Notes: generated by a model not told the origin, from the letters alone. DNA of 64,000 bases from an uncultured Verrucomicrobiota bacterium (GCA_903898675.1 CAIUGM010000006.1:1-64000); one strand, 5' to 3'. Shown: positions 18,451-27,748, numbered from the stretch's first letter. A program made the numbers and translations.

Positions 18451-20535
18451 CTAAGGGAAAGGTCTAAAAGCGCGCTCCCGGTTTTCGCGGTCCAGCCGCT
18501 CGTAGGACTCGGTCGGCAGCGACCCGAGGAATTCGCGGCCGTAGGTCTTGGCGAGCACCCGGGAATCGAGGATCGTGACGACTCCCTGGTCGGTTTTGCT
18601 GCGGATCAGGCGCCCGATGCCCTGCCGAAACTTGATCAGCGCGTCGGGCAGGGTCAGCTCGTTGAAGGGATTCCCGCCCTGGTCGCGGATGTGCTCGCAC
18701 TGGGCCTCGGTGATCGGGTGGGTGGGCGGATCAAAGGGCAGCCGGGTGATGATGACCTGCGAGAGCGCGGCGCCGGGCACGTCGACGCCCGTCCAGAAGC
18801 TGTCGGTCCCGAACAGCACCGCGTTGCCCAGCGTCCGCATCTGGTGCGCGAGCTCGGTGCGCGAGAGGTCGGCGCCCTGCATGAGGAACGGCCGCTGCGC
18901 CTGCCGCCAGCCGGGTTCCAGCTCGAGGGCCACCGCGCGCATGTCGGTGTAGCTGGTGAAGAGCACGAGGGTGCCGCCGCGCACCTTTTCGGTGCAGAAG
19001 CGGATGTAGTCCGTGAGGGCATCCAGGGCGAGGCGTGCCTCCTTGGGCGAGGGCAGGGGTACGTCGGAGGCAACGTAGACGCGCATGTTGCGCTCGAAAT
19101 CGAACGGGGACTCCACCGCTACCGCCTCGGCGCCGTCCGCGCCAATGCGGGCCGCGAGCGGCTCGATGCTGCCGCCCATCGCCAGCGTGGCGCTGGTGCA
19201 GATGACGCTCGTGCGGCAGCCGAAAAGGTGCCGGCGCAACTCCGGCGCGACGTCGATGGGCGCGCTGCGCAGCGAGACGATCGTCTGCTTCCGCCCGCTC
19301 CGCTCGGCCCAGTAGACGTGGCCCTTGTCGCCGAGCGTCAGCCACTCGGTCAGCCCGGCCTGGAGGCCCTTGATGCGCTGCTGCTGCTCCAGGATCTCGT
19401 CGTGCTCGCGCCCGTCCTCCAGCTTGTCCGCCAGCCGGCCCATCAGCCGGTGCAGGGCGCCCAGCGGCCCGTCGAGCATCGGCTCGGCGACGCCGGGGTC
19501 GCGGATCCGCACGATGGCGCGCGGCGTCAGGATTTTGTTGGCGATGAAATCGAAGAACAACTTCGAGGCGTCGAGGGCGTCGAGCACCAGCTGCTGCGCC
19601 TGTGGCCCGCCGTGCTTGCGGAAGAGGCCGCGCTTGGTGCGCGGGTTGAACAGGTATTTCAGCGCCCGGTCGAGGCTGTAGCTGCTGAGCGAGAGGCCGA
19701 AGTTGTTCGTGGCCACCTCCGGCACCGTGTGCGCCTCGTCGAGCACGAGGAAGTCGTCGGGGAACAGCACGCCGCGCGTCTCGCTCCCGTCCGGGTGCGC
19801 GGGGGCCCCGCCGGAATTGATCAGGGCGAACAGCAGGGCGTGGTTGACGATGACAACCTGCGACGTGCGCAGGCGGACGCGGGCGCGCTGGTAGTGGCAC
19901 TTGTCGCTGTCGCAATGCTTGCGCGAGCACGACGAGGAGTCGGCGTTGACGGCGTCCCAGACCTCCGGGCGGGGCGGCGGCTTCAGGTCGTGCCGCAGGC
20001 TGCTGGGGGTGGTCTCGGCCCATTTGGCGATGCGCTGCAGCTCCTCGTAGTCGGCGTCGGCAAAGAGCGTCGTGCGGTCCGCGAGGGCGTGGCCGAGCCG
20101 GGTCGGGCAGAGGTAGTTGGACTTGCCGACCAACACGGTGGAGCGGAAGTCGGCGTAACGCGCGAGCCCGGGCGACGCCTTGAACACGCGCCGGCAGATC
20201 GGCAGGTCCTTTTGCTCGATCTGTTCCTGCAGGGAAATGGTATGGGTGGAGACGATGAGCTGCCGGCCCTGGTCCACGGCGTGGATGATGCCCGGGATCA
20301 GGTAGGCGAGGCTCTTGCCGACGCCCGTGCCCGCCTCGAAGAGCAGCGGGGTATCGTCCTTCATGGCCGTGGCGACCGCCGCCGCCATCTGGGCCTGTTC
20401 CGGCCGGTGCTCTAGGTTCAGCGCGGAACACAGCTGGCCGGTCTCGGCGAAGATCTCGCGCGCCAGCTCCCGCACGCGGGTGGGCTTGGGGCCGGTTTCC
20501 GCCGGCGGGCTGGCATCTTCGTTCAGGCCAATCAT
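18451..20535 (-). CDS. XPD/DinG-type ATP-dependent DNA helicase with Fe-S cluster
   Basis: 694 residues from ATG 20533-20535 (MIGLNEDASPP); the track ORF adds 121 unsupported residues. Walker A is FEAGTGVGKSLAYL near residue 70 and the DEAH box is LVLDEAHTVPE. Four cysteines lie between them (NYLCP, then CSRKHCDSDKC), the arrangement of the Fe-S domain in XPD/DinG helicases. The C-terminal helicase half contains LVLFTSYTDMRAVALEL, FGTDSFWTGVDVPG and FRQGIGRLIRSKTDQGVV. Superfamily 2, 5'-3' helicase acting on structured DNA or R-loops by family knowledge. Divergent from the P-type ATPase. Confidence 0.9.
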   Translation of the reverse strand: MIGLNEDASPPAETGPKPTRVRELAREIFAETGQLCSALNLEHRPEQAQMAAAVATAMKDDTPLLFEAGTGVGKSLAYLIPGIIHAVDQGRQLIVSTHTISLQEQIEQKDLPICRRVFKASPGLARYADFRSTVLVGKSNYLCPTRLGHALADRTTLFADADYEELQRIAKWAETTPSSLRHDLKPPPRPEVWDAVNADSSSCSRKHCDSDKCHYQRARVRLRTSQVVIVNHALLFALINSGGAPAHPDGSETRGVLFPDDFLVLDEAHTVPEVATNNFGLSLSSYSLDRALKYLFNPRTKRGLFRKHGGPQAQQLVLDALDASKLFFDFIANKILTPRAIVRIRDPGVAEPMLDGPLGALHRLMGRLADKLEDGREHDEILEQQQRIKGLQAGLTEWLTLGDKGHVYWAERSGRKQTIVSLRSAPIDVAPELRRHLFGCRTSVICTSATLAMGGSIEPLAARIGADGAEAVAVESPFDFERNMRVYVASDVPLPSPKEARLALDALTDYIRFCTEKVRGGTLVLFTSYTDMRAVALELEPGWRQAQRPFLMQGADLSRTELAHQMRTLGNAVLFGTDSFWTGVDVPGAALSQVIITRLPFDPPTHPITEAQCEHIRDQGGNPFNELTLPDALIKFRQGIGRLIRSKTDQGVVTILDSRVLAKTYGREFLGSLPTESYERLDRENRERAFRPFP

Positions 20536-20631
20536 GACCGCCCAATGAGCGGAGTTAACCCATGCGGCGCAAGGCAAGACCGGCGCGGACTTCCGGCGTA
20601 GCGGCGGCCTCCGTGCCCGCCGGTTACTCGG

Positions 20632-20700
20632 AGGGGCGCAGACTTGCTGCGCCCTCGCACGCGGTGTCGTCCACGCAGGGCGCAGCAAGTCTGCGCCCCT
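20632..20700. repeat. Perfect 24-bp inverted repeat
   Basis: Arms at 20632-20655 and 20677-20700 (AGGGGCGCAGACTTGCTGCG... and complement) with a 21-base loop. It lies between the divergent helicase and ATPase genes, so it is not a simple terminator. Similar GGGGCGCAG words occur at 41740 and 59205. Confidence 0.8.
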
Positions 20701-20793
20701 GCGGCTAATCGGCAGGAGGAGGCCGGCCGCTACCAGCGGAGATTCCCGCAAATCCATTTGCACCCATATCCCGATGCGCGCACGTTGGCGGCA

Positions 20794-23031
20794 ATGAACG
20801 CAGCTGATGGGGCCGGGAACGACTGGGTGAAGCAACTGGTGGAATTTTTGCGCGACCAGCCCGACGTGCGGGCGGTGCGGATCGACCCCTCCACGCACAA
20901 GGTGGCGATCGCGACCATCAACCCGGTGGACCTGGCGTCACTCGAGGCGAAACTCGCCGCCACCATCGCCGGCGTCGAGGCCCAGCTGGCGGCCAAGACC
21001 ACCGTGCCGGTCCCGGGCGGCTACTCGCTCAAGCGCGAGGGGCAGGCCGTGGTGCTGGGCCGGGACGGTTGTGCGACGGCCGAGAGTCTCTGGCTGTGGC
21101 GGGAGATGGAGTGGCCCGAGATCAAGGCCGAGCCGACCCCCGAGGACCAGGAGTGGCGCCTGCTCGCCGTGCTCGCGGCCATTTGTGGCGGCGCGGGCAT
21201 CGCGGGTTTTCTCGCCCAGCATTTTGCGCCGGACCTGCCGTGGCTGGCCAAGGGCCTTTTTTTGGCGGGTATTGTCACCGGGGGTTACGACGCCGCGGTC
21301 GACACGTGGGGGAACCTGAAGAAGCGCGAGATCGACATCCATTTCCTGATGCTCTCGGTGGCGATCGGCGCGATGTTCATCGGCGCGTGGGGTGAGGCCG
21401 TGCTGCTGCTGTTTCTCTTCTCGGCCTCGGGCGCGATGGAGGAGTACGCCCTCGACCGCACCCAGCGCGAAGTCAGCGCCTTGCTTAAATCGTCACCGAA
21501 GCAGGCGACGGTCATTCTGCCGGACGGCTCGGAACACATTGTTAAAGTCGAGGAACTGCAGCTGCACCAACGCGTGCTGGTGCGCCCGGGCGAGGCCTTT
21601 GCCGCCGACGGGCTTATCCTCAAGGGCCGCAGCGCGAGCGACGAGTCGGCCCTTACCGGCGAAGCCAATCCGGTCGAGAAAAACACGGGCGACCAGGTTT
21701 TCAGCGGGACCCTCAATCTCTGGGGCGCCGTCGAGTACGATGTCGTCCGTCTCCCGGCCGAGAGCACGCTGCAGCGCATCATCCGGCTGATCCAGACGGC
21801 GCAGAAACTCAAGGCGCCGAGCGAGCGGTTCACCGACAAGTTTGGCACCGGCTACACTTACGCCGTCATCGGCGGTTCGGCCGTGATGTTCCTCGTCTGG
21901 TGGCTCGGCTTCCACCTGCCGGCCTTCACCAACACGCCGGAACTCCGCTCGGCCTTCTATCGCGCGATGACCCTGATGGTTGTCGCGAGCCCGTGCGCGC
22001 TCGTGCTGTCGATTCCGTCCGCCATCCTCGCCGCGATCGCCTGGGGCGCGCGGCACGGCGTCCTGTTCCGGGGCGGCGCGGCCATCGAGAAGCTGGCCGA
22101 CATCGACGTCGTGGCGCTCGACAAGACCGGCACGCTGACGACCGGGGAACTCGCGGTCGTGGGCTACGAAAGCTTTCCGCCCGGCCGGGAGACCGAGGTG
22201 ATGGAGCTGGCCTACGCGCTGGAGGCGAAGTCCGAGCATCCGCTCGCCCGCGCCATCGTGCGCGATGCGAAGGCCCGCGGCGTGCGGGCGCTCGAGCTGC
22301 ATGATTTTTCCAACATCGTGGGCCAGGGTGTGCGCGGGAAATTCGGCGACACCCAGGCCTTGCTCGGCCGGCGCGAACTGCTCGAGGCGGGCCCGCTGGC
22401 CGGGTGGGCGGCCAAGCTGCCGCCGGCTTCCGCCGAACTGTCGGAGGTCTGGGTGGTGGGCAAGGACATGCTGGGCCGCGTGCTGCTGCGCGACCAGATC
22501 CGCATGGAATCCAAGGCCGTGCTCGCCGAGTTGAAGGCGATGGGCATTCACACGGTCATGCTCACCGGCGACCGCCGGCAGGCCGCGGAATCCGTCGCGC
22601 ATGAGCTCGGCGTGGCCGAGGTGCGCGCGAGCCTGAAGCCCGAGGACAAGGTCGCCGCCGTCGAGAGCTTCCGCCAGCAGGGCAAAAAGGTCGCGATGGT
22701 CGGCGACGGCGTCAACGACGCCCCGAGCCTGGCCGCCGCGTTTGTGTCCGTGGCGATGGGCGCGCGCGGCAGCGATGCGGCGCTGGAGCAGGCCGAGGTC
22801 ATCCTCATGCATGACCGCATCGAGAACTTCCTCGCGGCGCACCGGCTGAGCCGTCGCGCCAAGGCCATCATCCGGCAGAACCTGACCATCTCGCTCGGGG
22901 TCGTCATCATCATGGTGATCGCGACCGCCTGGGGCGCCGTGCCGCTTGCGATCGGCGTCGCCGCGCACGAGGGCAGCACGCTGGTGGTGTGCATCAATTC
23001 GCTGCGCCTGCTGTTTGGGAAGAACCAGTGA
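20794..23031 (+). CDS. P1B-type heavy-metal-transporting ATPase (P1B-4-like)
   Basis: 745 residues from ATG 20794. The N-terminal 130 residues include a ferredoxin-like segment (VKQLVEFLRDQPDVRAVRI) without the CxxC metal motif. The core has the actuator loop DESALTGEANPV, ion-site motif SPCALVLS in transmembrane helix 6, phosphorylation motif DKTGTLTTGE, HP motif SEHPLARAIV, MLTGDRRQAAES and the hinge MVGDGVNDAPSLA. The last helix contains HEGSTLVVCINSLRLL. SPC plus HEG(S/G)T are the marks of the P1B-4 group, which exports Co2+, Zn2+ or Fe2+; the actual metal is not certain. The long track start at 20644 runs through a hairpin repeat and is rejected. Confidence 0.9.
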   Translation: MNAADGAGNDWVKQLVEFLRDQPDVRAVRIDPSTHKVAIATINPVDLASLEAKLAATIAGVEAQLAAKTTVPVPGGYSLKREGQAVVLGRDGCATAESLWLWREMEWPEIKAEPTPEDQEWRLLAVLAAICGGAGIAGFLAQHFAPDLPWLAKGLFLAGIVTGGYDAAVDTWGNLKKREIDIHFLMLSVAIGAMFIGAWGEAVLLLFLFSASGAMEEYALDRTQREVSALLKSSPKQATVILPDGSEHIVKVEELQLHQRVLVRPGEAFAADGLILKGRSASDESALTGEANPVEKNTGDQVFSGTLNLWGAVEYDVVRLPAESTLQRIIRLIQTAQKLKAPSERFTDKFGTGYTYAVIGGSAVMFLVWWLGFHLPAFTNTPELRSAFYRAMTLMVVASPCALVLSIPSAILAAIAWGARHGVLFRGGAAIEKLADIDVVALDKTGTLTTGELAVVGYESFPPGRETEVMELAYALEAKSEHPLARAIVRDAKARGVRALELHDFSNIVGQGVRGKFGDTQALLGRRELLEAGPLAGWAAKLPPASAELSEVWVVGKDMLGRVLLRDQIRMESKAVLAELKAMGIHTVMLTGDRRQAAESVAHELGVAEVRASLKPEDKVAAVESFRQQGKKVAMVGDGVNDAPSLAAAFVSVAMGARGSDAALEQAEVILMHDRIENFLAAHRLSRRAKAIIRQNLTISLGVVIIMVIATAWGAVPLAIGVAAHEGSTLVVCINSLRLLFGKNQ

Positions 23032-23043
23032 GGCAAACCCGGA

Positions 23044-23325
23044 CTTTTGAACCACAGAGGCACAGATCCCCGGAGCACGCTCCGGGGCATTTGATCAAGA
23101 CAGCAGGCGGGGTCATGCATTTCTTTGGAGCAGCCGTCGTCAGACGGCTGGCGCCAGCGGTCTGACGACCGCTGCGACACCCAGGCCGGAGCCGTTCGCC
23201 GCAGCTCACGGTCTGCCCAAGCTGCGGGGTATTGACCCACTGGGAATAAAAACATGTCCCGATAAGAGGGAAATCGGGTATCCTCCAAGCTGAAACTCCG
23301 TGCCTCGGTGTCTCTTTGGTTTAAA
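23044..23325. repeat. Inverted-repeat element, ACCACAGAGGCACAG family, with nested palindrome
   Basis: This 316-base gap between two convergent genes holds no gene. The left arm at 23044 reads TTGAACCACAGAGGCACAGA; the right arm near 23300-23325 reads GTGCCTCGGTGTCTCTTTGG, a diverged complement. A second near-perfect palindrome is nested inside at 23130-23175. Confidence 0.65.
23130..23175. repeat. Near-perfect 46-bp palindrome
   Basis: The left half begins GCAGCCGTCGTCAGACGGCT and the right half is its complement with two mismatches, with almost no loop. It is nested in the larger 23044-23325 element. Confidence 0.75.
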
Positions 23326-23347
23326 TCGGTATGGTCCGGGTTGGAGG

Positions 23348-25693
23348 CTAGTACGCCTCTAGCTCCGCGCAGGTCGCGAAGGTCTGGGCCGGGTTGTTGC
23401 CGCTGGCGGGGATGCCGGTCACGCGGACGGCGATCACACTCATCGGTGCGGGCAGAACGCATTCAAAGCGGGCGGCGTTTTTCAGCGATCCGGCCTCGGT
23501 GGCCGTGGTCGCGGGATAGTCGGACAGGTATCCGACCGTTTCCCAGTTGCCGCCGGGTGCGGTCATCACCTGCACCCGCGGCTGGCCGGTCGTGGTGACA
23601 AACCACCCGCCGTCCGGGTCGCTGCGGCCATGGACGAACACCACGCGCTTGATCGCCACCGGCTCCATCAGCGTGACGCCGAACCAGGCGTCCCTGGCCA
23701 CCTTGTTCTTTTCCAGCGTGTCTGCGATCGTGGCCGGGTTGCCGTCGTTGAATGAACCGTCGTACCGCGACGGCTCCCACGGGCCCGAGCGGCTGGTGCG
23801 GCCCTCGCGGAGCACGTTGTCTCGCGGCGTGCCGGCGAGCGGCAGCCACACGCGGTAGACCGACCCGTTGCAACCGGCCTCGGCGAACGGCACCAGTTTG
23901 ATGTCCGTCGGCGTGTCGGCCATGAGGCCGTTGTCCGACTTGCGGATGACGGCGTGCAGGCGGAAGACTTGGTCGCCGGGCCAGAAGCGCACGCCCGGTG
24001 GAGCCGGCTCCGGGGTGATTTGCAGCGCGGCGGGATCGGCCGAGGCGAGGGCGACCGAGCCGATGGTCTGGCCGAAGGCCGCGAGGTACGCGGTGTCGGC
24101 GGTCAGGACCAGCGGCCCGTACATCACCGCGACGCGGCCCTCGTTGCCCGGGCCGCCTTTGACGAGGTGCGGCTCCAAGGGCAGGTTGAGGTCGAGCTGG
24201 TCGCCTGGTTTCCAGGTGCGCTCGACCACGACGTAGCCGTCCGGTGAAAGCTGCGGCGCGACCTTTTCGCCGGCGACCTGCAGGGTGAAATGCCGGCACC
24301 AGGCGGGCACGCGCAGCTTGACCGCGAAGGCGCGCGGCGTCTCCGGCGTGAGCGTTAACTGGATGTGGCCGTCGGACGGATAGAGCGTCGCGGTGGCGAC
24401 GGAGACTTCACCGCCGTCGCGCAGCGTGAGCCGGGCTGTGCCCGCATCGTAGAGGTTGACCACGATGCCGGCCGCGTCGGTGCTGACCGCAAAGGTGGGG
24501 ATCAGCGCCACGCCGCGCGGACCGCTTGAGAGGCAGCAATGGCCGTCGAGGGTGTCGCTATAGGGCTTCGTGCCCTCCATCTGGACGTAGTAGCCCCACG
24601 CCGCGCCATCGGGCCGCTGGGCGCCGAAGAGCTGGTTGGTGATGACGCGCTCGAGTTGCTCGGCATAGCGGGCCTGGCCGGTGAGGCGGAGCAGCTGGGC
24701 GTTGAGTTGCAACCAGGTGACGGTGACGCAGGTTTCGCCGACGTCATGCACGTTCGGCATGTAGTCGGCCTCATGGAAGCGTTCCCCGGCGGTGGCGGCG
24801 CCAGTGGGGTAGAGGCGGTGGTCGACGATGTCCTGCCAGGCGTTGGTCGCGGCCTCGAGGAGCTTGCGGTCGCCGGTGGTGCGGTAGAGTTCCAGGGCGC
24901 CGTTCAGACACGAGAGCATTTCGTAGCCCTTGCCGTTGCCGACCTGGTTGACGCCATCGCGGGCCAGCAGGTGCGACACGAGATGCGGGCCGTTGGGCTG
25001 TTCCCAGGCGCGGACGATGTAGTTGCAGAAATCCAGGTAGCGCGGCTCGCCAGTGAAGCGGTAGAGCAGGACCATGGGCTCCAGCACACTGGTCGAGGCC
25101 ATGCCGAAGTGCTGGCTGCCGGCGGTGAGGACATCGCGCTGGCCGGGCTGGTCGCCGAGTTCGCGGCAGAGCAGGTCGGCCATTTTCCGGCAGGTGTCGA
25201 GCGGCGCGAGGTTGCCGGTGTAGCGGACGTAGGTCAGCAGGCCGATCAGGTTGTATTTGTGGGACCACACGTCCCATTCGGTCCAGCGGTCCTTCGGTGC
25301 GTAGGTGCCGAGGTAGCCGTCCTCGAGCTGGCACTGCATCAGTTGCGCGACTGCGGTATCGAGTTTGCGGCGCAGGGTGGTGTCGCCGGTGTAGACCCAG
25401 GCAAGAGTCGCCGCGTGGAGCCATTTGCCGATGTGCTCGCCGTCCCAAGCCTGCCGGCCGGGGCGTTTGCGGTAACCCTCGAGCAGACGGTCGGTATCGA
25501 TCCTGGCGAGACGGTTGGCTTCGCTCGCCGAGATGCGACTGCCCATCCAGCCGGTCAGTTGCACCGCGTCGGGAATCTGGCTGGCCTGCACATCAGGGAC
25601 AACTGGCGTGACCTTGTCGGGCAGCGGGGTAATGGCGCTGAAGGCGCTGGCGGTCATGCAGCCGGCCAGCAGGAAAGTGCGGAGTGGATTCAT
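23348..25693 (-). CDS. GH127-like beta-L-arabinofuranosidase family protein (DUF1680)
   Basis: 781 residues with an N-terminal signal (FLLAGCMTASAFSA). An (alpha/alpha)6 barrel of the GH127/DUF1680 type covers about residues 40-420. The zinc site and nucleophile pattern of GH127 is intact: Glu320-x-Cys322 in VGETC and the Cys386-Cys387 pair in GHCCLSSG, where one cysteine acts as the nucleophile in characterised members. A beta-sandwich follows, and the last 130 residues look like an F5/8-type carbohydrate-binding domain (WFGVTLMEPVAIKRVVFVHGR ... VIAVRVTGI). Likely exported and removes beta-L-arabinofuranose from plant glycans; other substrates occur in related families. The leader reads TTTCTACCCC directly before ATG. 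Confidence 0.82.
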   Translation of the reverse strand: MNPLRTFLLAGCMTASAFSAITPLPDKVTPVVPDVQASQIPDAVQLTGWMGSRISASEANRLARIDTDRLLEGYRKRPGRQAWDGEHIGKWLHAATLAWVYTGDTTLRRKLDTAVAQLMQCQLEDGYLGTYAPKDRWTEWDVWSHKYNLIGLLTYVRYTGNLAPLDTCRKMADLLCRELGDQPGQRDVLTAGSQHFGMASTSVLEPMVLLYRFTGEPRYLDFCNYIVRAWEQPNGPHLVSHLLARDGVNQVGNGKGYEMLSCLNGALELYRTTGDRKLLEAATNAWQDIVDHRLYPTGAATAGERFHEADYMPNVHDVGETCVTVTWLQLNAQLLRLTGQARYAEQLERVITNQLFGAQRPDGAAWGYYVQMEGTKPYSDTLDGHCCLSSGPRGVALIPTFAVSTDAAGIVVNLYDAGTARLTLRDGGEVSVATATLYPSDGHIQLTLTPETPRAFAVKLRVPAWCRHFTLQVAGEKVAPQLSPDGYVVVERTWKPGDQLDLNLPLEPHLVKGGPGNEGRVAVMYGPLVLTADTAYLAAFGQTIGSVALASADPAALQITPEPAPPGVRFWPGDQVFRLHAVIRKSDNGLMADTPTDIKLVPFAEAGCNGSVYRVWLPLAGTPRDNVLREGRTSRSGPWEPSRYDGSFNDGNPATIADTLEKNKVARDAWFGVTLMEPVAIKRVVFVHGRSDPDGGWFVTTTGQPRVQVMTAPGGNWETVGYLSDYPATTATEAGSLKNAARFECVLPAPMSVIAVRVTGIPASGNNPAQTFATCAELEAY

Positions 25694-25727
25694 GGGGTAG
25701 AAAGACGGGATATCAGATTCAGGCTAT

Positions 25728-25809
25728 TTTGAACCACAGAGGCACAGAGGCACAGAGTTCAAGTCCAGGAATCTCGCTTGTCAGGATCTCTGTGCCTCTG
25801 TGGTTCAAA
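25728..25809. repeat. Perfect 22-bp inverted repeat, ACCACAGAGGCACAG family
   Basis: Arms at 25728-25749 (TTTGAACCACAGAGGCACAG, two more bases) and 25788-25809 are exact complements around a 38-base spacer. Located upstream of the GH127-like gene and downstream of the L,D-transpeptidase. Confidence 0.85.
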
Positions 25810-25826
25810 TGGGTTTCGAGTTGGCT

Positions 25827-25886
25827 GGTAGGGCTGTTGCCCTCGATGGACCGGGCTCAAGGCGCTTGGGGGCAAGCGTCCCTACC
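25827..25886. repeat. Imperfect inverted repeat GGTAGGG/CCCTACC
   Basis: The left arm GGTAGGGCTGTTGCC and the right arm GGCAAGCGTCCCTACC pair imperfectly. It sits 12 bases beyond the 3' end of the L,D-transpeptidase and could act as its terminator hairpin, although no T-run follows. Confidence 0.5.
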
Positions 25887-25898
25887 GCGGGATTAATT

Positions 25899-26444
25899 TT
25901 AATCCTCGATCCACACGTGGTCGCCGGTGCGGACCTCGTCGAAGAGTGCGATGATCTCGAGGTTGTTCATCTCGATGCAGCCGGCGCTGTAGGGCGTGCC
26001 GAGCCGCTCCTCGTGGTTGGTGCCGTGGATGTAGATGTAGCGGTCGTGGGTGTCGACTTCGCCGCCGGCATTCACCCCGGGCTCGAGGCCGCCGAGCCAG
26101 AGGATGCGCGTGGTGATCAGGTTGCGCTGGTTCGCCTCGTCGCCCATTTCGTTGAAATGCTTGCCGAGGTTGGCGCGGCCCTTGAAGACCGTGCCGGGCA
26201 GGGCGCCGGCGCCGATCCGCTCGGCGATCTGGTGCAGGCCCCGGGGCGTGCCCAGGGAGTTCTTGATATTGGAGGGCGGACGGAGGGAAGTGGAGATGAC
26301 GTGACTCCGGCGCAAAGCACAGTCCTCGAAAAACATCAGCAGCTGCTGCGCGATGGAAACGGCTATGACACGCGGTGTGGGCTTGATTCCCAGCGCGTCG
26401 CACCTTTCTTTCATCCGTTTCAACGTTTCATTCACTGTGAGCAA
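25899..26444 (-). CDS. L,D-transpeptidase (YkuD domain)
   Basis: 181 residues, a nearly minimal YkuD catalytic domain. Early strands contain PRVIAVSIAQQLLMFFED and PSNIKNSLGTPRGLHQIAE; the active-site region is YIYIHGTNHEERLGTPYSAGCIEMNN, giving the catalytic His and Cys. The usual SHGC(I)R is SAGC(I)E here, so two positions next to the nucleophile differ from the common form. No signal peptide is visible, which is unusual for a peptidoglycan cross-linking enzyme. Its ATG lies inside the first codons of the divergent asd gene (8-base overlap), so the two promoters must lie within each other's coding sequence. Confidence 0.82.
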   Translation of the reverse strand: MLTVNETLKRMKERCDALGIKPTPRVIAVSIAQQLLMFFEDCALRRSHVISTSLRPPSNIKNSLGTPRGLHQIAERIGAGALPGTVFKGRANLGKHFNEMGDEANQRNLITTRILWLGGLEPGVNAGGEVDTHDRYIYIHGTNHEERLGTPYSAGCIEMNNLEIIALFDEVRTGDHVWIED

Positions 26445-27465
26445 TAAATCCTATCGGGTCGGTATCGTCGGTGCCACCGGAGCAGTCGGTCAAGAGCTGA
26501 TTGCCCTGTTGCAGGCGCACGCATTTCCCATCGCCGAGCTGCGGCCGCTGGCGTCCGCGCGCTCGGTCGGGCGCAGCCTCGATTTTGGCGGGAAGAAGTA
26601 CCCGGTCCAGGAAGCGACCCCCGAGGCGTTCGCCGGGCTCGACCTGGCGTTCTTTGCCGCCGGCACCGCGGTGACGAAGGCCCTCGCCCCCGAGGCGGTC
26701 AAACGCGGTTGTCTGGTCATCGACAAGAGTTCAGGCTTCCGCATGGACCCGAAGGTCCCGCTGGTGATCCCCGAGATCAACGCCGACGCGCTCCGCACGC
26801 ATCAGGGCATCATCGCCAGTCCCAATTGCTCGACCGCCGTCGCGTTGATGGCGCTTTTCCCGCTGCACCGGGCGTTTGGCCTGAAACGGGTGGTGTTCGC
26901 CACCTACCAGTCGGTTTCCGGCACCGGCGCGGACGCCGTGACCGAGCTCGAGGCGCAGGTCCAGGCCTACGTCGCCCGGCAACCGTTGCCGGTCGCGGTC
27001 TACCCGCACCAGATTTTCCAGAACCTGATCCCGCACATCGATTCGTTCGGGGCCGACGGCTACACCGGCGAGGAATCGAAGATGCGCGCCGAGAGCCGCA
27101 AGATTCTCGGCCTGCCGGAGCTGCGCGTCTCCGCGACCTGCATCCGCGTGCCGGTGGTGCGCGCGCACTCGGTTGCCATCAACGCCGAGTTCGAGCGCCC
27201 GGTCTCGGTCGAGGCTGCCCGCCAGGCCATCGCGGCCTTCCCGGGCGCCGAGCTGATCGACGACCCGGCGAGGAACGCCTACCCGACGCCCCTGGCCTAC
27301 AGCCGCAAGGAGAAGTGCGGCGTCGGCCGCATCCGGCTGGACACCGCCTTCGACAACGGCCTGGCCCTGTGGGTCAGCGGCGACAACCTGTGGAAGGGCG
27401 CCGCGCTCAACGCCATCCAGACCGTCGAGAAGATGATCGAGCTCGGCCTGCCGCTGAAGGCCTGA
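26437..27465 (+). CDS. asd: Aspartate-semialdehyde dehydrogenase
   Basis: 342 residues using GTG 26437 (VSNKSYRVGIVGATGAVG); the track start at 26353 adds 28 residues that overlap the divergent gene. NADP-binding loop GATGAVGQE near residue 12; active-site cysteine Cys131 in ASPNCSTAVALMAL; glutamine in TYQSVSGTG; substrate-binding RVPVVRAHSVAIN near residue 235. It reduces aspartyl phosphate to aspartate semialdehyde for lysine/diaminopimelate, threonine and methionine synthesis. The length matches the family. No other gene of the pathway is adjacent. Confidence 0.93.
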   Translation: MSNKSYRVGIVGATGAVGQELIALLQAHAFPIAELRPLASARSVGRSLDFGGKKYPVQEATPEAFAGLDLAFFAAGTAVTKALAPEAVKRGCLVIDKSSGFRMDPKVPLVIPEINADALRTHQGIIASPNCSTAVALMALFPLHRAFGLKRVVFATYQSVSGTGADAVTELEAQVQAYVARQPLPVAVYPHQIFQNLIPHIDSFGADGYTGEESKMRAESRKILGLPELRVSATCIRVPVVRAHSVAINAEFERPVSVEAARQAIAAFPGAELIDDPARNAYPTPLAYSRKEKCGVGRIRLDTAFDNGLALWVSGDNLWKGAALNAIQTVEKMIELGLPLKA

Positions 27466-27582
27466 GCCGCGACGGGCCGGCGCTTCAGCCGTCGCCAAGC
27501 CCATTGCTGACATGCGTCGCCGCGCCGCGACCCATCATGCCGGCGAGCGGCAGACCTGCAGGCAAAGTTGCCGACCCAACCC

Positions 27583-27644
27583 GTTAGTAGTCTATTAAAC
27601 TACAAACGGCCCGGGTCGCACTTGTAGTTTAATAGCCTACTAAC
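27583..27644. repeat. AT-rich inverted repeat, TAGTTTAATAG family
   Basis: Arms at 27583-27604 (GTTAGTAGTCTATTAAACTA...) and 27623-27644 are complementary with one mismatch over 22 bp. The AT-rich arms stand out against the GC-rich surroundings. A further copy lies inside fmt at 35594-35618. Confidence 0.85.
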
Positions 27645-27748
27645 AGCTCGGGGCCTTCAAGGGTGGATCAGCGGTGGCGGGGAGGGTGGGATTCATCCCG
27701 GCCTTTCTCCTTGCACGGCCGAAAACCTTGGCGTTTCGTGACCGTTCT

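Noticed and set aside
18403-20415. A 670-residue plus-strand ORF opposite the helicase gene
   Set aside because: Antisense shadow of the XPD/DinG-type helicase; no motif or start signal.
20644-20793. Longer N-terminus for the P-type ATPase
   Set aside because: It runs through the 24-bp inverted repeat and has no conserved residues; ATG 20794 fits better.
25728-25809. Insertion sequence with terminal inverted repeats
   Set aside because: The spacer is only 38 bases with no coding capacity and no target duplication was visible.
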